Origin: Ruminococcus sp. UBA4275
GTDB taxonomy: Bacteria > Bacillota > Clostridia > Oscillospirales > Ruminococcaceae
Length of the DNA stretch: 29,566 nt
Direction of reading: 5' to 3'
Assembly: GCA_002395085.1 (NCBI GenBank)
Contig: DGVV01000130.1
Coordinates: forward strand, 1 to 29,566
Part shown: positions 23,093-29,566 of the stretch, in pieces
Position numbering within the stretch: the first letter of the stretch is position 1
How the letters are laid out: each line of letters begins with the position of its first letter
Program-made: the position numbers and the translations under genes
Notes under the pieces: model-generated
Database searches by the model: none
Told to the model about the DNA's origin: nothing
Seen by the model: the letters and a program-made list of their open reading frames with translations, nothing else

Positions 23093-24286
23093 TTATTCGA
23101 TGTTGCCGATCGAATCGTACAGTGCCGGGAAGAACGCTGCGCAGACGAGACCGATGACGATACCGAGGATAATCAGCATGACCGGCTCGAGCAGAGAACA
23201 CAGACGCTTGACGGCAGAGTCCGCTTCTTCGTCGTAATATTCAGCAGTCTTTGCGAGGATGTCATCCAGCGCACCGGCTTCCTCACCGACGAAGATGATG
23301 GAACAGAACATAGAGTCGAAGATGTCGGCTCTCTGGATGGAGGAGCTGAGCGTTTCACCGCTCTTGACCTCATCCACGATATCGCGGAACTTCAGGGAGA
23401 TGTAGGAGTTGTTCAGCGTATCAGAGGAACGCTTCAGGCACTCAACCATCGGCAGACCGGAGGAATACAGGGAAGCCATCGTCTGTGCGAAACGTGCGGT
23501 GTAGATCTTGACGACGAGCTTGCCGAAGCCCGGTCCTTTGATAATAAAGCGATCCCATTTCAAACGGACATTCGGGAGTTTGAGTGCCCAGATCGCTGCA
23601 AACACAATCGCGGCGACTACACAGATCAGGATCACGTAATGCGCAACAAGGAACTTACCGATATTCATCATCGCCTTGGAAAGGCCGGGCATCTTGCTCG
23701 GATCATCATACAGGTTCTCGAACGTCGGCATGATGAACACGAAAACGCCGATGACAACGGCAACCGTCAGGATGACAAGGATGATCGGGTAGACCATCGC
23801 GCTCTTGATGGTATTGGCGAGCTTATTCTGGTTGGCGTAGTAGTCACTAAGCCGTTGCATGATCACGTCCATCTGACCGGAGGACTCGCCCGCTCCGACC
23901 ATCGACGTCATCAGCGTCGGAAAGACGCCGCCGTGTACTTCCAGTGCATCTGAGAAGGATTCGCCCTTCTGCACATTTTCGTACACATCGCGCCAAACGT
24001 TTCGAGCAGCTTCGCTCTCCTGCTCTTTGCAGAGAATGTCAAGTGCCTTGACAAGCGTCAGACCGGAAGTCAGCATAGCTGCCATCTGACGGGTCGCGAA
24101 GGCAAGATCTTTTGTCTTGAACTTCTTGATCGTCTTGACGGTACTCTGCTTCTCCTTATACTCGGTGACGTACATTCCCTTCTCTCGGATTTTTGCCAGG
24201 AATTCCTGCTCATCTTCTGCCGTCATAGCGCCCTTGCGGACATTACCCTGAGCGTCTTTTGCGGTATAAGTGAAACTCATTGGCAT
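23093..24286 (-). CDS. pilC: Pilus platform protein PilC
   Basis: This 397-residue polytopic inner-membrane protein of the GspF/PilC family is thought to couple the assembly and retraction ATPases to the growing fibre. Two T2SF domains are visible: one at about 65-190 with the VGAGESSGQMD motif and one at about 265-390 with VGEEAGALDDIL. Hydrophobic segments lie near 170-195, 215-240 and 365-390. The protein begins FTYTAKDAQGNVRKG, the usual family opening. I start at 24286, with AGGAGG 7 nt upstream. It is the first gene of the long pilus operon, with a leader of about 190 nt from the promoter at 24482-24510. Confidence 0.93.
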   Translation of the reverse strand: MPMSFTYTAKDAQGNVRKGAMTAEDEQEFLAKIREKGMYVTEYKEKQSTVKTIKKFKTKDLAFATRQMAAMLTSGLTLVKALDILCKEQESEAARNVWRDVYENVQKGESFSDALEVHGGVFPTLMTSMVGAGESSGQMDVIMQRLSDYYANQNKLANTIKSAMVYPIILVILTVAVVIGVFVFIMPTFENLYDDPSKMPGLSKAMMNIGKFLVAHYVILICVVAAIVFAAIWALKLPNVRLKWDRFIIKGPGFGKLVVKIYTARFAQTMASLYSSGLPMVECLKRSSDTLNNSYISLKFRDIVDEVKSGETLSSSIQRADIFDSMFCSIIFVGEEAGALDDILAKTAEYYDEEADSAVKRLCSLLEPVMLIILGIVIGLVCAAFFPALYDSIGNIE

Positions 24287-24481
24287 AAAACCACCTCCTG
24301 CAAGCCGTAAATTGTGTTTCCGGAGTTTGCCGCTGAGCGAAACGGCGTTCTCCGCATATATCCGTGTGCAACCCGCACCGCCAGACAAGGCATCCGGCAG
24401 ACAGCAGCGCGCGTGTCATGGGCGCCGCCGCGAACCGGGGCATTTGGGCATAGCAATAGCCACACATAGATCCATAGGGAT

Positions 24482-24510
24482 ATTATACCACACATAATTG
24501 ACGAATGCAA
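24482..24510 (-). promoter_or_regulatory. Promoter of the long pilus operon
   Basis: The minus strand reads TTGCAT, a 17-nt spacer and TATAAT preceded by TGG (extended -10). It lies 45 nt downstream of the stop codon of the LacI-type regulator and drives pilC and the five genes behind it. I see no clear operator palindrome around it. Confidence 0.88.
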
Positions 24511-24554
24511 CTATTTTTCGTCCAAATTTTTGCGGTCATTTTTAGGCGTTTCGC

Positions 24555-25589
24555 CTAATCCGTTTCCCGCGGTGTGCAGACAGACTGCTTCTCGATAATC
24601 CTGCCGGGAATGACCTGTCTGCCGGGCAGCTTCTGCGGGTTTTCCAGACGCGCCAGCAGCATTGTGACGGCGGCGTGTGCCATCTCTGCGAGATCCACTT
24701 CCACGGTTGTGATCGCGGGATTGCACATATCGGAAACGGTGTAGTTATCATAGCCTGTGACGGAGACATCCTCCGGCACACGGTAGCCCTTGCGCTGCAA
24801 ATCCCCGATCAGCCGGAACGCAGTCTCGTCGCAGTTGCAGACGAATGCAGTCGGCATTTCCTTCGGCAGCGCGAACTCCGGCAGATTGCGGTTATCGGGC
24901 AGACGGTCATCCAGTGTCCACTCCGGACGGTATTCGATCCCGTTTTCCATCAGGCACTTGCGGTAGCCGAGGAAGCGGTCCTGAATGGAACTGGTCGCGA
25001 GGACATTGCCCACGAAACCGATTTTGCGGTGTCCCTGCATCACAACACGGTCAGTGATGAGGTAGCTGTCATAATAGTTATCGGAAATCACAGCGTCGAT
25101 ATTGCTGTGCTTGTCGTAGAAATCCAGAAACAGCATCGGGATATGCGCATTGGCAAGGCAATCCAGATAGGATGTTGCAAGCTGACCGACAACGATCAGG
25201 CCGCGTACCTGCCGCTCTGCGACGATGCGCGGGAGAACACCGCTGCGTTCGTCCTCTGCCGAGATACTTTCATATACCGAATACAAATTGCAGTGTGTCA
25301 GCTCTTTCGAGACACCTGCCGTCAGGAACCAGTAAAACGAACCGCGCGAACCGGCAAACCGTTCACTCGTGAGGATGCCGACATTGCCGCCCTGCATCCG
25401 GAGTGCATCCGGCTGCTTGCGTGCAGTACGCGGTGCGGATGGACGATACCCAAGTTCTGAAGCGCGCTTGCGGATCTTGCGACGCATTTCCTCGCTGACG
25501 CCGCCGCGGTCATTCAGTGCATTGGAGACCGTCACGACGCTGACGCCGAGTTCTTTGGCTATATCTGACATCCGAATGCCATTTTTCAT
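24555..25589 (-). CDS. LacI-family transcriptional regulator
   Basis: This 344-residue DNA-binding regulator has an N-terminal helix-turn-helix (7-26, MSDIAKELGVSVVTVSNALN) with the LacI hinge region following, then a periplasmic-binding-protein-like sensor domain (about 65-335). That domain contains GLIVVGQL, DAVISDNYYDSYL, HRKIGFVG and VSVTGYDN, as in sugar-responsive LacI/GalR proteins. I start at 25589, with GGAGG 9 nt upstream. It reads in the same direction as the pilus operon, whose promoter begins 45 nt after its stop. A perfect 7-bp hairpin overlaps the stop codon but has no T tract, so some read-through into the pilus operon is possible. The effector is unknown; a sugar is the usual family ligand. 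Confidence 0.9.
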   Translation of the reverse strand: MKNGIRMSDIAKELGVSVVTVSNALNDRGGVSEEMRRKIRKRASELGYRPSAPRTARKQPDALRMQGGNVGILTSERFAGSRGSFYWFLTAGVSKELTHCNLYSVYESISAEDERSGVLPRIVAERQVRGLIVVGQLATSYLDCLANAHIPMLFLDFYDKHSNIDAVISDNYYDSYLITDRVVMQGHRKIGFVGNVLATSSIQDRFLGYRKCLMENGIEYRPEWTLDDRLPDNRNLPEFALPKEMPTAFVCNCDETAFRLIGDLQRKGYRVPEDVSVTGYDNYTVSDMCNPAITTVEVDLAEMAHAAVTMLLARLENPQKLPGRQVIPGRIIEKQSVCTPRETD

Positions 25590-25634
25590 ATTGACTGACC
25601 TCCGCCTCTCTGCACTGTGCATAGCGTTTAGCAA

Positions 25635-25663
25635 TATATATAATAGTATATGACACAGGGCAA
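25635..25663 (-). promoter_or_regulatory. Possible promoter of the LacI-type gene
   Basis: The minus strand reads TTGCCC, a 17-nt spacer and TATATA within an AT-rich palindromic run. It is weaker than the other promoters here and lacks the extended -10. Confidence 0.4.
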
Positions 25664-25920
25664 CAGTTTTCTTTTATTATATCACATCTTCAAAAATTTG
25701 TAAATACCCGACGCAAAAAAACTTTCCGTATAATTTGTGCTGGTTTTCACAGCCCATTCGGGCGGAATTTTCCTATCAGTTATTTATTGTGTACAAAATA
25801 TCATTTTTAAGATTCAATTTTTCAGTGAATCCTGCATGATAGACGCATTCCGGAGTTTCGTTTTGTAAGATGTGCTATGTTTCAACAGTCAAATTTTGTT
25901 AATCTTCGTCTTTTTCCCAC
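25664..25920. other. AT-rich intergenic stretch, no gene seen
   Basis: This part of the divergent gap between the LacI-type gene and the lipoprotein gene holds no plausible reading frame. A TATAAT at 25729-25734 has no acceptable -35 at the right distance. I see no strong hairpin. It may contain regulatory sites for either neighbour. Confidence 0.5.
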
Positions 25921-25949
25921 TTGCACTTTTCCTGAAAATGTTGTATGCT
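25921..25949 (+). promoter_or_regulatory. Promoter of the lipoprotein gene
   Basis: TTGCAC, a 17-nt spacer and TATGCT form a reasonable housekeeping promoter. The predicted leader is about 75 nt. Confidence 0.6.
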
Positions 25950-26032
25950 TAAATCAGCAGAATGAGAAGCCGGTTTTCATTGCTTCTCCCCGATCTGCAA
26001 GAGAAACAAAGTGAAGAAAGAGGTATACTGGA

Positions 26033-26842
26033 ATGAAGAAATTGTTTGCTGCGCTCTGCGCATCTGCGATGACGCTCGCTGTCTGTACAGCCTGCGGCGG
26101 CACGCAGAATTCAACCGCACCCGCTGAAACCCAGAAGGCAGCCGAAACAACCACCGCTGCCGAAACAACCGCTGCACCCGCCGAAACTACCGAAGCCGTC
26201 ACCACCGAGGCTATCGAATTTGAAGATCCGGTTGAGCCGGCTGAGGGCGATGCCTTCCTCTACATCAATGACGGGCAGTTCTATGTCAGCTTCGACGGCA
26301 CATCCAATTCCCTCATGACCTACGACGCAGGCTGCCCCACCATCAACGGCGACGGCCTCTATACCGTCAGCGTCAACGCCGGCACGAAGGGCTGCCAGTT
26401 TGACATCGGCGGCGATGCAAACGGCGATTATCAGTGCGGCGGTCTTTCCTTCGCGGCTGTCATCGTCAAGGGCGGCACGACCCTCTATCCCGATATGTGC
26501 ATCGAGATCAAGGAGATCCGCATTGACGGCAAGCCCATTACCCTCACCGCCAAGAACTACACCTCCTCCGATGACGGCAAGGAGATGCGCGCCAACATCT
26601 ACAATAGCTGGGTCAACCACTTCCCCGATGATGCACATACCGCTGACGGCGCTGTGACCGGCGAATTCGGTGAGTATTCTTCCCAGATCGTCAACACCGA
26701 GGAATTCGCCAAGTGGCAGAAGGTTGAGGTCGATTTTGAAGTGACCGGTACGGGCACTGCCGCTGCCGAAGGCGGTGAGGAGACCGCCCCCGCTGCCGAT
26801 ACGACTGCACCCGCCGAAACAACGACTGCTGCCGCTGAGTAA
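26033..26842 (+). CDS. Surface lipoprotein with Thr/Ala/Glu-rich linkers
   Basis: This 269-residue secreted lipoprotein has a signal peptide ending in the lipobox-like LAVCTAC, with Cys21 as the likely lipidated residue followed by GG. A low-complexity linker of Thr, Ala and Glu (about 26-62) leads to a single folded domain (about 68-235), beta-rich with four cysteines (in DAGC, KGCQ, YQCGG and DMCI) and a FLYINDGQFYVSFDG opening. A second Thr/Ala/Glu tail (about 238-269) follows. I do not recognise the domain; a carbohydrate-binding role is possible from its beta-rich look and neighbours but is not supported by any motif. The site AGAAAGAGG lies about 9 nt before ATG. It has its own promoter and a strong terminator shared with the convergent pectinesterase gene. 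Confidence 0.75.
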   Translation: MKKLFAALCASAMTLAVCTACGGTQNSTAPAETQKAAETTTAAETTAAPAETTEAVTTEAIEFEDPVEPAEGDAFLYINDGQFYVSFDGTSNSLMTYDAGCPTINGDGLYTVSVNAGTKGCQFDIGGDANGDYQCGGLSFAAVIVKGGTTLYPDMCIEIKEIRIDGKPITLTAKNYTSSDDGKEMRANIYNSWVNHFPDDAHTADGAVTGEFGEYSSQIVNTEEFAKWQKVEVDFEVTGTGTAAAEGGEETAPAADTTAPAETTTAAAE

Positions 26843-26855
26843 TCCCTGAACCGCA

Positions 26856-26892
26856 AAAGACCGGAACGCCCTGTGCGCTCCGGTCTTTTTTT
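26856..26892. terminator. Bidirectional terminator
   Basis: A perfect 10-bp stem (AAAGACCGGA with TCCGGTCTTT) is followed by TTTT on the plus strand and by TTTTGCGG on the minus strand. It lies between the convergent lipoprotein and pectinesterase genes and should end both transcripts. Confidence 0.9.
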
Positions 26893-26893
26893 G

Positions 26894-29281
26894 TCAGCCA
26901 AGAGACGGAATGAGTCGTGCCAGATACCGCAGCAGCTTGGTAAGATCCGCCGGAGTCGGTCTGCCGTCGCCGTCGCAGTCCGCATTGCGAATGCCTGTAT
27001 CCGAAATCTGAAGCGTTATGTCATTGCCGACCAGACGCGCCATCATCACAGCATCGTTAATATCCACCACGCCGCTGCAGTTCAGGTCTCCGACCATAAG
27101 CGGCTGCATCTGCTGCGTCGTTTCGGCAGTCGTCGTAACCGTCGTTGTGGTCTGCGTGGTCGTGGTCGTTGTACCAGTTGTCGTGGTAGTCACGGTCGCT
27201 GAGCTGCGGGATGAACCGTCGCCGTCCATCAGCAGATACGTCACAAACACTGTGTAATTCACGCATTTGCTGTTATCCCAGTTCATGCCGAGCTGCACAA
27301 GATCGTCGTACCAGAAATTCTTTTTGTACACATTGAAGGTCACATCGCCAAGGCTGTTCTGATAGGTCATCGAAGTCTGCGTCCAGTCGCTGAGCCAATC
27401 CGGTGTCGGGACGCGGGAATCCAGACCGACATAGACCGTTGCGCGTTCATTCAGTGTGAACTCCGCCTGCATCCCCGCATAATTCTTGGAATTGCACGCG
27501 GTACGGATCATCTCTGCCTCCCGAAGCAGTTCGGGCAGACCCGTGAGCGTCACATCGCGGTCACCGAAAATTGCTTCGCCTTCCCGCGCCTCCGGCAAAA
27601 TCGACCAGTCATTGACGTGTTCGCGGTCGTAGACGATGAGGTCTTTGATGATCCGGCCCTGCATCGCCTCATAGCGCGGCTCAACAATCCACTGCTGATC
27701 CGCAGAACCGTTGCACTCCCATTCCACGACGGCTGCACCTGCATCCTGCGATGCGCCGCTTACGCCCAGACAGCTTGCATCGCCCGATACCTGCGTGACG
27801 ATCTCGTATTTGTCTGCGCCCGCCGATACGAACTTCAGAAGCTGCTGATCGCCGCCCGTCTGCGGGTTCGCCGTGATCGCCGTGCCGTTCTCCGAACTGC
27901 CCTGCGCCGTTTCCAGCGCCAGATACGTACCTTCCTGCGGGGAATTATACAGCAGATAATAGCCGTTGCCAATCGGCTCAAGCAGAATCAGTGCCGCATC
28001 CGAGCGCTCCGGCTGCTGCACAACCGTATTGTCTGCGGTGACCGTCAGGTACTGCCCGCTGTTCGCATTGCGCAGATAGCATCTCGCAATGCCTTCCAGT
28101 CTCGCGCCGACCTTCAGCGACGTGCCGTTATTATTATAATAGTATGGTGTCCAGTTTCCGAAATACTGCTCGCGGGTCGCATCGCACGAGGAAAGCACCG
28201 TGCCGCGCGTGCGGCTGCCCGTATTGACGCCCCCGCCGTTTGCCGTTTTCGTATTGTACTCACGGAAGGTCGCCTGGGAGGGATCAACGCCGCTCATGCT
28301 CGTCCAGCCCGCGCCGCTGATGATGCTCTCATATTGCAGCTTCGTATTGTAGAACAGAACGTGCGCTGTATCGCGCCACGGTCTGCCGAAAAATCCGGAG
28401 CCGACCTTCATGCCCGCTGCTGCCGTCACATTGCACTCCCAGAAGAGATAGCCCTGTGTCTGCTGCCGCGCCGCCGTGATGTATCCACCGACTGCATTAT
28501 CCGAATAGCCCGCAAATTGCAGCTCGCAGGCATCGAATACGACATCGCCGCTGCCAAAGATGTAATCGGTGTTGCCGGAGATCAGGCAGTTCTTGAAGTA
28601 TGCCGGATTTGCCGTGTAAAGCGTATCCTGACTGCTGTAGAATTTGCAGTTCAGAAATTCCGCGTAATCCGCTTCGACACACATCGCTGCCGCACGCTCC
28701 GTCGAGGTTTTCGCCTTCGCATCCAGATTCTTCGAGCGCTGCACCTGTATCGTTTCGTAGGTACATTCCACGCCGTCTGCAAGTTCCTCATCCGTCACAT
28801 AGCGGTTGAAGCTGTTCTCAAAAGTGATATTCTCCGCACGGAAGTATCTGGCATCCTTTTGCAGCCGGACGGACGTTCCCCAGCGCTGCGCAACTGCCTT
28901 TGCAGACTTCGCCTGCGCATCCGACGCCTTATAATATCCGGTGCTTGCCGCCGAATAATATTTGTAGCCGATGCCGTAGTACCATGTCAGCAGCACCTCG
29001 CCGCCTGCCGGATTGCTGTTCACAAAAGTCAGGTACGGCGTGTTGATGAGAAGCTGTTCCCGGTATGTACCCGGCTCGATTGCGATGGTCACGCGGCTGC
29101 TCTCCCCTGTCGGATTGAGCTTTGCCGCTGCTGCGACTGCCTCACCGACCGTCTTGTAATCACCGTTTCTGCCGACGGTCAGCGTTGCCGCGGCAGATGC
29201 CGGTACGGCGGGCAGCATTGCAGCCAGCATCACCGCACTGACCGCGCAGGCTGTCCATCTGCCTGCTGTGCTTGTTTTCAT
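26894..29281 (-). CDS. Secreted pectinesterase (CE8) with ricin-like domain and dockerin
   Basis: This 795-residue secreted enzyme should remove methyl esters from pectin. A signal peptide (1 to about 31) precedes a CE8 beta-helix domain (about 32-380) with PGTYREQL (70-77), SSQDTLY (216-222, catalytic Asp219), DYIFG (239-243, catalytic Asp239) and GRPW (299-302, Arg300). A ricin/CBM13-like domain follows (about 395-535; QQWI near its end). The next domain, about 545-685, is unrecognised and contains VPTPDWLSDWTQT (624-636). A Thr-rich linker (about 697-722) leads to a C-terminal dockerin (about 729-790) with loops GDLNCSGVVDINDAVMMARL and NADCDGDGRPTPADLTKLLR. GGAGG precedes the ATG by 8 nt. 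The dockerin implies attachment to the same kind of scaffold as the GH5 cellulase at 8077. Confidence 0.92.
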   Translation of the reverse strand: MKTSTAGRWTACAVSAVMLAAMLPAVPASAAATLTVGRNGDYKTVGEAVAAAAKLNPTGESSRVTIAIEPGTYREQLLINTPYLTFVNSNPAGGEVLLTWYYGIGYKYYSAASTGYYKASDAQAKSAKAVAQRWGTSVRLQKDARYFRAENITFENSFNRYVTDEELADGVECTYETIQVQRSKNLDAKAKTSTERAAAMCVEADYAEFLNCKFYSSQDTLYTANPAYFKNCLISGNTDYIFGSGDVVFDACELQFAGYSDNAVGGYITAARQQTQGYLFWECNVTAAAGMKVGSGFFGRPWRDTAHVLFYNTKLQYESIISGAGWTSMSGVDPSQATFREYNTKTANGGGVNTGSRTRGTVLSSCDATREQYFGNWTPYYYNNNGTSLKVGARLEGIARCYLRNANSGQYLTVTADNTVVQQPERSDAALILLEPIGNGYYLLYNSPQEGTYLALETAQGSSENGTAITANPQTGGDQQLLKFVSAGADKYEIVTQVSGDASCLGVSGASQDAGAAVVEWECNGSADQQWIVEPRYEAMQGRIIKDLIVYDREHVNDWSILPEAREGEAIFGDRDVTLTGLPELLREAEMIRTACNSKNYAGMQAEFTLNERATVYVGLDSRVPTPDWLSDWTQTSMTYQNSLGDVTFNVYKKNFWYDDLVQLGMNWDNSKCVNYTVFVTYLLMDGDGSSRSSATVTTTTTGTTTTTTQTTTTVTTTAETTQQMQPLMVGDLNCSGVVDINDAVMMARLVGNDITLQISDTGIRNADCDGDGRPTPADLTKLLRYLARLIPSLG

Positions 29282-29358
29282 CGTTCAAACCTCCATTTCT
29301 CTCTGTCCGGCATGATTTCCCCCATCCGCCGGAAAAGGAAACCTGATTTACCATTTTC

Positions 29359-29364
29359 ATTATA
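29359..29364 (-). promoter_or_regulatory. -10 element of the pectinesterase promoter
   Basis: TATAAT preceded by TGG (extended -10) lies about 78 nt upstream of the pectinesterase start. No good -35 is present at 16-18 nt; a TTGACT lies 22 nt upstream, which is too far. It may be an extended -10 promoter or one needing an activator. Confidence 0.55.
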
Positions 29365-29477
29365 CCACTTTTCGCCGCAGTTGTATAGTCAAATTCTACA
29401 TGATTTATGCGAAATTGTATCCAATTGCAAGAAATATGCTGTTTTTTTCGATTGCAAAAAATTTTTTGGTTTGGGGC

Positions 29478-29506
29478 TTGACATTTTTCGCAAAACGTGC
29501 TATAAT
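29478..29506 (+). promoter_or_regulatory. Consensus tRNA promoter
   Basis: TTGACA, a 17-nt spacer and TATAAT preceded by TGC: a perfect promoter 29 nt upstream of the tRNA. Confidence 0.92.
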
Positions 29507-29535
29507 ATCAGAGTTGACGGTTGATCCGCCAAGAT

Positions 29536-29566
29536 GCGCCGGTAGCTCAGCTGGATAGAGTGACTG
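29536..29566 (+). tRNA. tRNA, 5' part only (possibly Arg)
   Basis: The last 31 nt begin a tRNA. GCGCCGG is the 5' acceptor strand, TA fills positions 8-9, GCTC and GAGT form the D stem, and AGCTGGATA is the D loop. The window ends at the start of the anticodon stem, so the anticodon cannot be read. The acceptor and D-arm sequence resemble Firmicute tRNA-Arg. Confidence 0.85.

Noticed and set aside
24542..24558. Terminator for the LacI-type gene
   Set aside because: A perfect 7-bp hairpin (TTAGGCG) overlaps the stop codon, but the minus strand then reads AAAATG with no T tract.
25729..25734. TATAAT in the gap before the lipoprotein gene
   Set aside because: No acceptable -35 lies at 16-18 nt, and TTGCAC-17-TATGCT at 25921-25949 is better placed.
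27617..29524. A 635-codon open frame on the plus strand opposite the pectinesterase
   Set aside because: It runs through the tRNA promoter region and is Arg/Ala/Cys-rich without motifs; it is a shadow frame.
1..29566. CRISPR array, prophage, or insertion sequence with transposase
   Set aside because: I saw no spaced identical repeats of CRISPR length, no integrase or phage structural genes and no transposase frame. The only mobile-like element is the short one at 4-190.

Overview
The window comes from a Gram-positive, fibre-degrading gut or rumen Firmicute, most likely a Ruminococcus-like member of the Oscillospiraceae. The reasons are dockerin-bearing plant-wall enzymes with Thr-rich linkers, a type IV pilus system without a secretin (a monoderm set), a DUF1292 protein, a 6S-like RNA, and Firmicute promoters and ribosome binding sites. 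The species call is inference.

Layout. 1-340: a MITE-like element whose two ~68-bp inverted ends each hold two hairpins, then a terminator-like hairpin. 340-5146 (minus): a diverged type II topoisomerase pair (ParE-like, small unknown protein, ParC-like) from one promoter. 5243-5493 (minus): a 6S-like RNA with promoter and terminator. 5570-5917 (minus): a DUF1292 protein. 6073-6931 (plus): a consensus promoter, about 820 nt of strongly folded RNA without a convincing gene, and a strong terminator; this is the best candidate for something undescribed. 7042-9906 (plus): an SseB-like protein and a secreted GH5 cellulase with dockerin.

10003-24510: a type IV pilus locus. Two pilins (10003-11117), PilT and PilB (11494-14301) and the prepilin peptidase on the plus strand (14384-15289) precede a ~9 kb minus-strand operon read from a promoter at 24.5 kb: pilC, a pilM-pilN fusion, pilO, a 1007-residue PilX-like protein and two minor pilins. 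The inner-membrane platform, both ATPases, the peptidase and the fibre subunits are therefore all encoded here.

24555-29281: a LacI-type regulator reading toward the pilus operon, a lipoprotein with Thr/Ala/Glu-rich linkers, and a secreted pectinesterase with a ricin-like domain and dockerin. The window ends in a promoter and the first 31 nt of a tRNA. Cellulase, pectinesterase, surface lipoprotein and pili together suggest a life attached to plant cell wall, with pili for adhesion or twitching and dockerin enzymes mounted on a cellulosome-type scaffold that is not in this window.
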